This document shows positions 22,444-31,568 of a stretch of 64,000 bases of DNA, in pieces. The stretch is taken from NCBI RefSeq assembly GCF_008369165.1, contig NZ_VOBA01000001.1, positions 558,001-622,000 on the forward strand, written 5' to 3'. Numbering within the stretch: the first letter of the stretch is position 1; each line of letters opens with the position of its first letter. This stretch comes from Dietzia sp. ANT_WB102 (GTDB lineage Bacteria > Actinomycetota > Actinomycetes > Mycobacteriales > Mycobacteriaceae). The notes beneath the pieces were generated by a model. It worked only from the letters and a program-made list of their open reading frames with translations, was not told the origin of the DNA and searched no databases. The position numbers and the translations under genes were made by a program.

Positions 22444-24048
22444 TCAGCGGGTTAGTTCGACCTCGGTGATCGAGGCGTCGTAGGCCTGGTCCCCGGAGGT
22501 TCCCAGACGGGTGATCCACACCAGGATGTGCTCGGATTTCTCCGGCTCGTCGATCGTCACTGTGGCTTTACCGCCGCGCACGGTGCCCGCCCCGAGACGG
22601 GTGGTCTCGTCCAGGGCCGCCGGCGAGGCACTGGGGGACGACCGCACCTCGAAGCGCACGTCGTCATCCCCCGAGTGGAGTACGACCTTGCGGACCTCCT
22701 GCTCACTCTCGAGCGTGAGCATCAACCCGATACCCGGCTTATATGCCGACGGCCCATCCCCGATCTGGGATCGGTAGGTGTCGCTGGACCATGCCGTGGA
22801 CAGGTCGCCGTCGACCACGTTGGGAGCACTCGCCGAGTTCTCGGCGGTGCCGTTCGAGGTCGGAGGCTGCCAGGCGGTGGCGGTCGAGACGGCAACCGGG
22901 GTTGACGGGGTGTCCTTCTCGGACTTCTCGGCGGCGCCGTCCCCGTCGGCTGTCGGTTCGGCGGTCGCGGAGGCGCGGCTGGCCTGTGCTGCCCGCTCGA
23001 TCGCGTCAAGTTGCTGCGAGAGCGGAGTCTTGCTGTTGGTGCCTCCGAATGCTCCGACCATCCACGCAAACAGCAGGGCGATCACCACAACCGCGGCGGC
23101 GCTGGTGCCGGCCATGATCTGCCATCGTCGTTTCTGGACCTCCGGGTCCGGCCCCACGTACGCGCTCGGCCCCGCATCGGACGGGGCCCACTCCGTCGCG
23201 GCCGCGTCTTCCGGGTAGGCGACCTCGGAGGACGCCCGTACCGGCCCGCCGACGCGATCGGTCACCATCGCCCTCACGGTGGCCGCCGAGCTGACCGATG
23301 ACCCGTCGAGGGACCGCATGGCCAGAACGGCGGATTCCGGCGCGACCCCGTGACCGGCAACTGTGGGATCCCGGAGTTCGTCGTCGTCATGCTGTGCGGG
23401 CACGGGCCGGCCGTCGGTCGGCACGTGCAGATCGGACCCCGCGGGCAGCGGCAGCGGCCACGCCCCGGTGAGCAACGCGTAGAGGACGGCGCCCAACCCC
23501 TGCACATCGCCGCGACTGTCGGCGCCAGCGTGAACCCCGGGGAAGGCCAGGACCGCGCGGCCGTCCTCGGTGAGACGGATCCGGTCAGGCGAATCCAGTC
23601 CCAGGGCCAGCCCCGACTCCTCGGCGCGGGTCGCGGCGTCGGCAAGCCCCCACACCGCGCCCACGGCGGACTCGGGGTCCGGCTCGGCGACGGCCGCGGC
23701 GAGGCTGCGACCCGGGATCCACTCGGAGACCACTATGCCGCCCGCACGGCCGCGGATGACATCGAGCACGCGCGCCAACCCGTCCGCGTAGACGACGGTC
23801 AGGGCGACGGTGCGATCGAGGACTCCCGTCGCCGAACCCGGGGGTTGCTCACCGGGCAGGGGGTCGACAAAGGTCAGTGAGACGTACCGACCCAGGCGCC
23901 GGTCGCGGGCCTTCCAGAAGGACTGACCGGCGACGCCCCCGCAGGGTTCGAGAAGTTCGTACCTGCCGCCCGAGACCAGTCCACCGATCGTCAGACGAGG
24001 TGGCGGCGGGGTGGCGTCCGGTGCCGCGGCTCCAGTCTGCTCACCCAC
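22444..24048 (-). CDS. Membrane pseudokinase with extracellular discoidin-like domain (MviN C-terminal half)
   Basis: A 534-residue protein. Residues ~20-250 resemble a Ser/Thr protein kinase fold (GGRYELLEPCGGVAGQSFWKARDRRLGRYVSLTF) but the HRD loop reads GLDSPDRIRL and the DFG reads AFPG, so it should be inactive. One transmembrane helix lies at about 312-333. A Ser/Thr-rich linker follows, then a C-terminal sandwich of discoidin/F5-8C type (NVVDGDLSTAWSSDTY). In M. tuberculosis these parts are fused to MurJ in Rv3910 and recruit FhaA. Here the gene has its own GTG and GGAGGGG site, 88 nt after murJ. Confidence 0.87.
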   Translation of the reverse strand: MGEQTGAAAPDATPPPPRLTIGGLVSGGRYELLEPCGGVAGQSFWKARDRRLGRYVSLTFVDPLPGEQPPGSATGVLDRTVALTVVYADGLARVLDVIRGRAGGIVVSEWIPGRSLAAAVAEPDPESAVGAVWGLADAATRAEESGLALGLDSPDRIRLTEDGRAVLAFPGVHAGADSRGDVQGLGAVLYALLTGAWPLPLPAGSDLHVPTDGRPVPAQHDDDELRDPTVAGHGVAPESAVLAMRSLDGSSVSSAATVRAMVTDRVGGPVRASSEVAYPEDAAATEWAPSDAGPSAYVGPDPEVQKRRWQIMAGTSAAAVVVIALLFAWMVGAFGGTNSKTPLSQQLDAIERAAQASRASATAEPTADGDGAAEKSEKDTPSTPVAVSTATAWQPPTSNGTAENSASAPNVVDGDLSTAWSSDTYRSQIGDGPSAYKPGIGLMLTLESEQEVRKVVLHSGDDDVRFEVRSSPSASPAALDETTRLGAGTVRGGKATVTIDEPEKSEHILVWITRLGTSGDQAYDASITEVELTR

Positions 24049-24136
24049 CCGATAACCCCTCCTCGCCTGGTGCGGCAGCCCACCGGGAGGCGCCGCTCAT
24101 GATCCCCGAGTGTACGTTCCGCGCCCGGGGAATCGG

Positions 24137-25972
24137 TTATCGCCTCAGACGCCCCACGAGGCCGCGGAGAACGGGGGTGATCGACTCGATTTCGGGCAGT
24201 CGGGACCGCGACAAGATCAGACCCGTCACCGCGAGGGTGATGACGGCCGCCACTGCGGCCCGGAGGACGAAACCGATGCTGCCGACGGCGTCGGTGAGGC
24301 CGTCCATCGGCAGGATCGCGTCGACGGCGAGCGCCACCAGCGCGCCAGCGATCGACGCGCCGAGGGTCCACGACGCCGACCGGAGGGTCTCGCGTCCACG
24401 CAGGGACCCCAGCTTCGCCCGGAGCAGGACGTACCCGGCGATCGCGCCGACAACCCAGCCGATGCCGTTGGCCAGCGCCAGGCCGATCACCACGTGGGAG
24501 CGCTCGTCGGCGACAGCCGGGACGATGAGCGACAGGATCACCCGGACGATGGTGATCGCGAGAATCATCACCGTGGGTGTCCAGTAGTCCTCGCGGGCGT
24601 AGAACACCCGTTGCTGCAGCAGGACCACCGCATAGGGCACCAGCGTGAACGCGCCGAATGCCAGGGTCAATCCCAGCACCCGGGCGCTGGAGGCGTCAAA
24701 GTTGCCGTAGCGGAAAAGGCCGGTGGCGATTGTGGGGCCGAACGCGGTCATGAACGCGATGATCGGCAGCAGCCCGAAAAGCGACAGCCGGGTGCCCCAC
24801 GAGATGTCCCGGACCACCGCGTCGTTCCGGCCGGCCACGCCGTTGTCTGCCAGTCGGGGATTGATGGCGGTGAGCAGGGTGACGCCGATGATCCCGTACG
24901 GGACCTGCAGCAGTAGCCAGTAGGTCTGGTAGATGGCGATGGCGGCCTCGTCCGCGGCCGATCCGATGCGGTTGGTCATGACCAGGCCTACCTGCGAGAT
25001 GAGCACGTAGGTCACCCCGGCGACGGCGTGACCGCCGAACTGCTTGATGCGGGGGTCCAGGCCCCACTGCGGGCGGAGGTCCACTCCGGCGCGGCGCAGG
25101 GCCGGCACTAGCATCGCGGCCTGGACGACCACGCCCAAGGTCGTGCCCAGGCCCAGCAGCAGAATCGGTGCGCTGAGCAGGTTCACGGGCGCGGCGGGGT
25201 CGATGCTGCTGCCGACCACCGCGAACAGTGCGAGCGTCGCGATGGCCACCAGGTTGTTCCACACGGGCGCCCAGGCCCCGGGCCGGAAGACCCCGTTGTA
25301 ATTGAGGACCGCGAGCATTACCGAGAACACGCCGTAGAAGAAGATCTGCGGAAGCAGCAGGAACGCGAACGCGGTGGCGAGGTCGGTGTTGACCTCGCCG
25401 TCTCCCAGGTTAAGTTCGGTGAGAAGTGGCGCGCACGCCACGGCGAGCACCGCCGCTCCCAGCGCCAGGGCCGAGGTCACCGTGAGCAGGCGCCGGATGA
25501 ACGACACGCCGCCGTCCTCGTCCTCCTGCGCGGCCTTGGCCAGCAGTGGCATGAACATGGCGGTGAGCACCGAACCCAGGACGAGCTCGGTGATCATGTT
25601 GGGCAGCGTGTTGGCGGTATTGAAGGCGGACGCGACGGCGGGGCCGAGCACCGTGAGGATGAGGATCATCCGCACGAACCCGGTGATGCGGCTGGCGAGG
25701 TTGGCCACGGCCATTGATCCGGTCGAGCGCATCACCGAGGCGTCGGAGGAGTCACGGGTTCGCGTCCCGATCCCCCCACCGGGCGGGGTGGCCTGCCGCG
25801 GGGTCGCCATCATCGGCGACACGGGCGTCGCGTCGGGGACGAACGAGTCGGCGACCGGTGGCGGCGACACCGGGCCGGGCAGCACACAGCTGCCCGGCTC
25901 ACGTCGTCGGCCCCGGAGGCCGGGATCCGGTCTGCGCAGTTCGGGTCCGGGGGACCCCTGCTCGTCGTTCAC
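24137..25972 (-). CDS. murJ: Lipid II flippase MurJ (MviN)
   Basis: A 611-residue polytopic membrane protein of the MOP superfamily that flips lipid II for peptidoglycan synthesis. It has about 14 hydrophobic segments beginning at SMAVANLASRITGFVRMILI (near residue 87) and the family region PNMITELVLGSVLTAMFMPLL. The N-terminal ~80 residues are polar and Pro-rich. The pseudokinase found at the C-terminus of mycobacterial MviN is missing and encoded separately downstream. The GTG start overlaps the preceding gene by 4 nt. Confidence 0.95.
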   Translation of the reverse strand: MNDEQGSPGPELRRPDPGLRGRRREPGSCVLPGPVSPPPVADSFVPDATPVSPMMATPRQATPPGGGIGTRTRDSSDASVMRSTGSMAVANLASRITGFVRMILILTVLGPAVASAFNTANTLPNMITELVLGSVLTAMFMPLLAKAAQEDEDGGVSFIRRLLTVTSALALGAAVLAVACAPLLTELNLGDGEVNTDLATAFAFLLLPQIFFYGVFSVMLAVLNYNGVFRPGAWAPVWNNLVAIATLALFAVVGSSIDPAAPVNLLSAPILLLGLGTTLGVVVQAAMLVPALRRAGVDLRPQWGLDPRIKQFGGHAVAGVTYVLISQVGLVMTNRIGSAADEAAIAIYQTYWLLLQVPYGIIGVTLLTAINPRLADNGVAGRNDAVVRDISWGTRLSLFGLLPIIAFMTAFGPTIATGLFRYGNFDASSARVLGLTLAFGAFTLVPYAVVLLQQRVFYAREDYWTPTVMILAITIVRVILSLIVPAVADERSHVVIGLALANGIGWVVGAIAGYVLLRAKLGSLRGRETLRSASWTLGASIAGALVALAVDAILPMDGLTDAVGSIGFVLRAAVAAVITLAVTGLILSRSRLPEIESITPVLRGLVGRLRR

Positions 25973-28536
25973 GGTCGGTGCCCTTCGTCCGCGGGGTCGA
26001 GGATGCCCCGACGGTAGCGCAGGTACCGCCGACCCCCGAGGGCGAGGGCGAGCGCGGCCGCGAACAGCGCGAAGGCCTGGGCGACCGGGTAGCCGCCGGT
26101 CTGGACGGATAACTCCACCGGTTCCGACAGCGGGCGCCCGTCCGGACCTTCGAGGACGAACGCGACGGTGTGGCGGGTGCCACCCTCGGCATCGGACTGG
26201 GTGGGGACCTGGAGTGTCCGCGACCCCGAGGCCGGGATCTGGACGACCCCCACCGGCTCCACCCGGATGTCGGGAGGCGCGGTGACTGTGATGCCCACGC
26301 GCACCGGGAACGGCAGGGCGTTTCGAGTCACCAGTAACAGCGGGCTGTTGGGGCTGGCCATGGTGAACACGCTGCCTGGGGGCAGTAGGTCCACCCGGTC
26401 GAGCGACTCGGCGACAGTCTGCTCGAGACGCTCGAGCCGGGCCGCGGTCCTGGACCGGGCGTCGTCACCGGTGCCCGACTCGGGCGTCGTCCCGTCCCCC
26501 CCGGCCCGTCGACCGGTCTCCGACAGGGCTCGGAGGGCATCGCCGACGATGGGGTCGAGGTGGTCCTGGGCGCCGGCCGAGGTGGGGTCGGAGGTGTCGA
26601 CCAGCGACCGCAGGGTGCCGAGTCCACGCAGGGCGTCGGCCACGATCGGGTCTGCACCGGCCAACTCCATCGCCCCCGGGTCGGCGGCGCCTGTGGGGTC
26701 GTCTGCCAGGTAGCCGTCGGGGATGGTGACCGGGCCCGCCAGGCGCTCGGCGAGCGGTACCGCGCGCATCCGCCCCGCCGCGAGCTGGGCGCCGAGGGCC
26801 TCCAGGACCGAACCGGCCGCCTCACGGCCGATGGTCCACACCTGCGGTGGGACGGCCAGCACCCCCTGATCCGAGGCGGGATCGAGAGGAGCACCGGGCA
26901 CGGGGCTGGCGGCGGAATCTATGGCGTCCACGATCGGGGCAAGCAGGGTGGCCCGGGCATCCTGGAGCCGGGCTTCCGTCGAGTCCGCGGTCAGCCAATA
27001 CCGGGTATCGGGATCGGAATACCGTGGATTCTCCGGTGCGGAGCCGGTCGCGGCGAGCGCCGAACCGACTGCCGCCGAGTAGGTCAGCGCCCGTCCGCCC
27101 TCGGTGCCTGCCAGCCCGACGATCCCGGGCGGCGGGACCAGGCCGGTGTCAGTGCGCGTCGACGGGGCCGCCACGATGGCGGTCGCGCCGGGTTCGGTCA
27201 GCACCTCGGCGGTACCGGGCAGCAGCGTCCCGGACGCGGGAACCAGGGTGTCGGGAACGGGAGCGGTCCCGAGGATCCGCTCGACGGAATCGGCGCTGTC
27301 GAGTGCAGCCCGGGTGAGGTCGGTGGATCCCACCGCCGCGACGGCCTCGAGGTCGGACTGAGCGGCCGGCAGAGTCACCACGCACCCGCCCTCGGCCAGC
27401 GCCCGCAACTCCCCCAGCCAGCGTTCGGCGTCCGCCGCCACTGCGACCGGATCCTCGGGACCGCGCTTCTCCCGGCTACCGTCATCGCCGCGGCGGCCGG
27501 TCGAGGCGCGGGAGTCGTCCCGCTCGATGCCTTGACCGATCACCGTTGACCGGCCCCCGGCGATCTCGGATACGGTCCCCAGTAGGTCCGGGTCCACGGC
27601 CAGGCACACCGCCCGACGGAGCTCCTGCCCGCCGGCCCCGTCGAACGCATCGTCGGCCGCACGCACCAGCCCGGTCAACCGGCCGTCCTCGGCCAGCTCG
27701 CGCAGGAGCGAGTCGTCGGTCAACGCCACCACCGGATCAGGGCCGTCGGCACCGGGCACCGTCGCAATCCGCGTAGGAGCTGAGGCCAGCGGCCACAACA
27801 TGGTCAGCGGGACCGGCGCCGGGCCCGGCCCGTCCGCCGGTTCGGGGGCGCCCAGCTCGCCGTCGTCGCCCCCCGGTAGCGCCGCCGGTCTCGGCGCCTC
27901 GAGCACGGGTAACAGGGTGCGGGCGTCGTCGAGTCGCGCGGGGGAACCCCCCTCGGGCGTGCCGTTGACGTTGACGAGCAGCGGGTAGATGCCGGGCTCC
28001 GTGAGCTGCAGGTCGGGGGCGGGAGCGCCGGGGATCTCACGGGCGGGCATGGAAACGCGGTAGGGCACCGACTCCCCGGGTGCCACCGCCTCGGCCACTC
28101 GGAGGAACTCGCCGCGGACCCCGAACGACGGCTCCGACCAGACCAGCGGGTCGCGTACGGAGTCCGAGTCAGCCGTGCGTGGCCCGCGCTGGAGTCGGAC
28201 GTCGACCGACTCCAGGGGAAGCTCGCCGACGTTCGTGATGGTCCCGGACACCGTGACGACCGGGACCCCGGCCTCGGTGCCCACCGCGACCTGGCCCGTC
28301 CCGCCCGCGACCTGGCCGGTCCCGCCCGCGCCGTCGAGGACACGGGGCGAGATCTCGTCGATGGTGATCCGGGCCAGTGCCGGCGCCGGGGTGGGGATGT
28401 ACCCGGCGGCGGTGGCCTGCTCGGGGGTGATCGCGCCGGCTGGCTGGACACCCCACAGCGGGCCGAGCGCCAGAGCCGCGCACAACGCTGTCGGGACGAC
28501 CGCCCGGACTGCGCGCCCAACCGGCCGCCAGGTCAC
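25969..28536 (-). CDS. DUF6049-type secreted membrane-anchored protein (Rv3909-like)
   Basis: An 855-residue protein with an N-terminal signal sequence (VRAVVPTALCAALALGPLWGVQPAGA) and a C-terminal membrane helix (AQAFALFAAALALALGGRRY) followed by a short basic tail, so the bulk should face outside. Between murJ and the NUDIX gene it matches M. tuberculosis Rv3909, a conserved protein of unknown function in the same cell-wall cluster. The N-terminal ectodomain has Ig-like beta segments with short tandem GTGQVA repeats. It overlaps the genes on both sides by 4 nt. Confidence 0.87.
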   Translation of the reverse strand: MTWRPVGRAVRAVVPTALCAALALGPLWGVQPAGAITPEQATAAGYIPTPAPALARITIDEISPRVLDGAGGTGQVAGGTGQVAVGTEAGVPVVTVSGTITNVGELPLESVDVRLQRGPRTADSDSVRDPLVWSEPSFGVRGEFLRVAEAVAPGESVPYRVSMPAREIPGAPAPDLQLTEPGIYPLLVNVNGTPEGGSPARLDDARTLLPVLEAPRPAALPGGDDGELGAPEPADGPGPAPVPLTMLWPLASAPTRIATVPGADGPDPVVALTDDSLLRELAEDGRLTGLVRAADDAFDGAGGQELRRAVCLAVDPDLLGTVSEIAGGRSTVIGQGIERDDSRASTGRRGDDGSREKRGPEDPVAVAADAERWLGELRALAEGGCVVTLPAAQSDLEAVAAVGSTDLTRAALDSADSVERILGTAPVPDTLVPASGTLLPGTAEVLTEPGATAIVAAPSTRTDTGLVPPPGIVGLAGTEGGRALTYSAAVGSALAATGSAPENPRYSDPDTRYWLTADSTEARLQDARATLLAPIVDAIDSAASPVPGAPLDPASDQGVLAVPPQVWTIGREAAGSVLEALGAQLAAGRMRAVPLAERLAGPVTIPDGYLADDPTGAADPGAMELAGADPIVADALRGLGTLRSLVDTSDPTSAGAQDHLDPIVGDALRALSETGRRAGGDGTTPESGTGDDARSRTAARLERLEQTVAESLDRVDLLPPGSVFTMASPNSPLLLVTRNALPFPVRVGITVTAPPDIRVEPVGVVQIPASGSRTLQVPTQSDAEGGTRHTVAFVLEGPDGRPLSEPVELSVQTGGYPVAQAFALFAAALALALGGRRYLRYRRGILDPADEGHRP

Positions 28537-29804
28537 GGCCCGGACTCCTCCGGCGTGTCGTCGCGGGGCGCCACACCCGGCACCCCGGTTCGGCGTACCG
28601 GCTCGGGGCCGTCCGCGCGGCGCGAAGGATCGACGGTCTGTGCGTCGGCCGGCGGGGGGTTGTCACCGGCGAGTTCGGATCGCGCTAGCTGTGGGAGCAG
28701 GGTGCGCGCGGTCTCCACCAGTCGTCGCTCGTCCGGGTACGCCAGTCGCCTGGGCAGGTCGTCGAAGGCAAACCAGGCGACCTCGGTGATCTCGGGGTCC
28801 TCGTCACACAATTCACCGTGGTCGTAGCGGATGAGGTGGTGGTGGACGGTCTTGTGAATGCGCCGGCCCTCGGCGACGAACCAGTAGTCGATGGTCCCCA
28901 GCGGGGCCAGGACGGTGCCGTCGACGCCGGTCTCCTCGAGCACCTCGCGCCGGGCGGTCTCCTCGACCGTCTCTCCGGGTTCGATGTGGCCCTTGGGCAT
29001 GGACCACAACATGCGGTTTCGCCGGTCCAGCCGGCCGATGAGCGCGACCTCCAGCCGGGACAGGTCGGGCTCCGGGCCCGCCCCTGCCTGCGCGAGGTTG
29101 CGGACCACGAGGCCGCCGGCCGATGTCTCCAGCACCGTCTTGAGCCGCTGGCCGGCGCGGGGATGTCGCGCTGCCCCGCGGCCGGCCCGGGCGTTCTTGG
29201 CGCCGGATTTTCCGCCCTGGTGGGTTCCGGGCTTGGTGGCGGTCTTGGACCCGCCCTTTGCGCCGGACTTGGGTCCGGCTTTCGATCCGGCGCTGCCGCC
29301 GGCCTTCGCGGGAGCGGACGTGCGCGTGGTGTTGGTCGAAGCGGTTTGGCCTCCGCCCGCCTTGGGCCGGCCGGGCTGACGCGGGTGGCGGGGGGCCTGG
29401 CGGGAGGTGGCGCCGGCGGTGCCGTCGCCGGATCTCACCGTGTGGGTGGCGTCAGTGCTCGACTGCTTCTGACCCTCGGGGGCACGACCCTGTCCCCGAC
29501 CGCCGCGTCGCCCGCGACCGCCACGGCGACGACGCCGCCCCTGACGCGACTGGCCGTCACCGGATGAGGCCGATTGACCCCCCTGCCCGGCCTTCTGTCC
29601 GGTCCCGGCGGGCGTGTTCGTGGACGTCGATTTCTGCTTGTCGCCCTGCGCGGTCCGCTGGCCGTCGGCGCCCTTCGACATGCCGCTATCACGCTTCTGA
29701 CCTGCGGCGTCGCGTCCACCGGCGCCGGGTCCTGCAGGCCGACGTGCACGGCGACGCCGCGACGCGTTGGCGCGCGGTTCGGCGGGACGATCGGCTTCGG
29801 ACAC
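28533..29804 (-). CDS. NUDIX hydrolase with long basic N-terminal arm (MutT4-like)
   Basis: A 423-residue protein. Residues ~1-215 are a low-complexity Lys/Arg/Gly/Ala/Thr-rich arm (RQGRRRRRGGRGRRGG). The NUDIX domain follows, with the complete box GHIEPGETVEETARREVLEETGV matching GX5EX7REUXEEXGU, so hydrolysis of nucleoside diphosphate derivatives is likely. Position matches mutT4 (Rv3908), but mutT4 lacks so long an arm. The arm may bind RNA or DNA. GTG start; first gene of the run to sigM. A further 80-residue tail follows the domain. Confidence 0.9.
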   Translation of the reverse strand: MSEADRPAEPRANASRRRRARRPAGPGAGGRDAAGQKRDSGMSKGADGQRTAQGDKQKSTSTNTPAGTGQKAGQGGQSASSGDGQSRQGRRRRRGGRGRRGGRGQGRAPEGQKQSSTDATHTVRSGDGTAGATSRQAPRHPRQPGRPKAGGGQTASTNTTRTSAPAKAGGSAGSKAGPKSGAKGGSKTATKPGTHQGGKSGAKNARAGRGAARHPRAGQRLKTVLETSAGGLVVRNLAQAGAGPEPDLSRLEVALIGRLDRRNRMLWSMPKGHIEPGETVEETARREVLEETGVDGTVLAPLGTIDYWFVAEGRRIHKTVHHHLIRYDHGELCDEDPEITEVAWFAFDDLPRRLAYPDERRLVETARTLLPQLARSELAGDNPPPADAQTVDPSRRADGPEPVRRTGVPGVAPRDDTPEESGP

Positions 29805-29874
29805 CCATCGATGCTACCGGCCGGGGGTGGGTGGACCGGAATCCACGGCGCGCCGTTGCGCGGTGTCGTGCGGG

Positions 29875-30969
29875 TCAGGCGCCGAGTGCCGGCCCGACGA
29901 CTCGCCAGGAGTCCCTCAGTTCGCGGCTGAATAGGGCGAAGGTGTGGGCTCCGCTCGTGTAGCGGTCGTAGGTGAACGGCACGCCGCCGTCCTGGAGCGC
30001 ACGGGCCATGTGGCGGGTGCCCAGGTCAGCCGCGAGCTCAGTGGGCGCACCGATCGCGAAGGTCGCGGACCCGATGTCCGGAGCGTCATGCGGGCCGGGG
30101 TTACCGGGCGCCGATGCCAGGTAGAGGGTGGTGCCGCGGAGTCGCTGGACGTCGTGCGAGGGGTCGTTCACCAGCCAGGCCGGGTCGTCGGGCGGGCCCC
30201 ACGCGTTGTGGACGTTGCCGCCGCCGCGCGCGACCATCGCGGTCATTGCCGCGCGCCCGAAGGGTGTGGAGACCTCGGGGCACCCGGACAGTGAGGCGGC
30301 CGCGGCGTAGTGGTGCCGGCTCGTCGCGGCGAGGGTCAGTGCGGGGCCGCCCGACATCGACACCCCGATCACGCCCCGCGTGTCGTTGAGCGCGTACGCG
30401 TCGGCGAGGGCGGCGGGCAGTTCGGAGTCGAGGAAGGTGTGCCAGCGGTTGACTCCGAGGATGGGGTCGGGGCGTTGCCAGTCGGAGTAGAGGCTGAATC
30501 GGCCGCCCTCGGGGCTGGCGACCAGGACATGCTTGTCGGCGAAGAAGTCCTGGTAGTCGGTGTGGTAGGCCCAGCCGACGTGGTCCTCTCCCCCACCCAC
30601 GCCGTTGAGCAGGAGCAGCAGCGGTGCCGGGCTCGGGCTCGCCGGGAGGAGGAGGAACGTCGGTACCGCCCGACCCATGGAGGGGGACCACACGTCGGCG
30701 AGCACCTTGCGGCCGTCGATTGGCTGGACCCGCAGGACCTGTGGGCGGGAGGTGTCGGCCGGGGCTGGCGCGGTGGGGCGGGGCGAGGTGGTGAACCCCA
30801 GGGCCGTGGAGGTGTCGACGCCGTCGGCGGACTGCGCGCCGGCGAGAGGGTGGACCGTGCCGGTCAGGGTTACCGCGGCCGTGAGCGTGACGGCGAGGTG
30901 GGTGGGTGACAAGCGCGGGGGGAGACGACGACGAGACACGGCCGTCACTGTAGTGCTCTGGAATCCCAT
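29875..30969 (-). CDS. Secreted mycolyltransferase/esterase-like alpha/beta hydrolase
   Basis: A 364-residue protein with a signal peptide (RRRLPPRLSPTHLAVTLTAAVTL, then a cleavage-like AGAQS). The hydrolase fold resembles the antigen 85 esterase family: RWHTFLDSELPAAL before the nucleophile elbow GVSMSGG (Ser204), and a late GAHTF giving the catalytic His. In mycolate bacteria this family transfers mycolic acids to trehalose or arabinogalactan. The ATG at 30969 is chosen; a frame to 31155 would overlap the divergent gene. It is inserted between the NUDIX and CCA genes, which are adjacent in mycobacteria. Confidence 0.82.
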   Translation of the reverse strand: MGFQSTTVTAVSRRRLPPRLSPTHLAVTLTAAVTLTGTVHPLAGAQSADGVDTSTALGFTTSPRPTAPAPADTSRPQVLRVQPIDGRKVLADVWSPSMGRAVPTFLLLPASPSPAPLLLLLNGVGGGEDHVGWAYHTDYQDFFADKHVLVASPEGGRFSLYSDWQRPDPILGVNRWHTFLDSELPAALADAYALNDTRGVIGVSMSGGPALTLAATSRHHYAAAASLSGCPEVSTPFGRAAMTAMVARGGGNVHNAWGPPDDPAWLVNDPSHDVQRLRGTTLYLASAPGNPGPHDAPDIGSATFAIGAPTELAADLGTRHMARALQDGGVPFTYDRYTSGAHTFALFSRELRDSWRVVGPALGA

Positions 30970-31039
30970 GGGGCAGGGCGTCCGACCCGTAGCTGCGGGC
31001 GACGGGCCAGCGGCGGCGGGCGCGGCTAGAGTCCGCTGT

Positions 31040-31390
31040 ATGAGCTCAGGTCCGTCCGCCCACGCCCTGGTCCTCCGACACCGGGCCAAGCCGGGCCGTC
31101 GCGACCAGTTGGTCGAGGTGTGGCGTCGGCACATGCCCGAGGCGGTCCAGGCCAATGACGGGCACCGGGCCTACGTGCTGTGCGCGTCCCATGTGGACCC
31201 AGACGTGATGGTGGTGTTCCAGCATTACCGGGACGCTGCGGCCGCCCAGGAGTTTCTCGGCAATCCCGCGTACCTGCGGTATCTGGAGGAGTCGAGCGCA
31301 CTCCTGAGCGGTCCGCCGGAGGTCGAGGCCGTGGAGCCGCTGTGGTCCAAGACGGTCGAGCCCGGCAATTCGGCGGCGCACCCGGCTTGA
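31040..31390 (+). CDS. Antibiotic biosynthesis monooxygenase (ABM) domain protein
   Basis: A 116-residue small ferredoxin-like protein. The body HALVLRHRAKPGRRDQLVEVWRRHMPE, then MVVFQHYRDAAAAQEFLGNPAYLRYL, is characteristic of the ABM/quinol monooxygenase family, whose members oxidise quinols or degrade haem without a bound cofactor. It diverges from the mycolyltransferase-like gene with a 70-nt gap. The ATG at 31040 gives the normal ~100-residue family length. The substrate is unknown. Confidence 0.85.
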   Translation: MSSGPSAHALVLRHRAKPGRRDQLVEVWRRHMPEAVQANDGHRAYVLCASHVDPDVMVVFQHYRDAAAAQEFLGNPAYLRYLEESSALLSGPPEVEAVEPLWSKTVEPGNSAAHPA

Positions 31391-31568
31391 GATGTGTTGC
31401 CGCGTCGGCTTGCGCGCCCTCCGTGGTCCGTTCCTGCAGCACAACCCCGTGTTTTGCGTACATTTCCCCCGCGCGAGTCAGAGCGGCACCGTAGTCGAGG
31501 CGTCCAGTGCTGCCGGGCCGGAGTGAGCGGGGCAGGGTTTGTCGGGATCACTCGGTAAAGTCGGCCCC

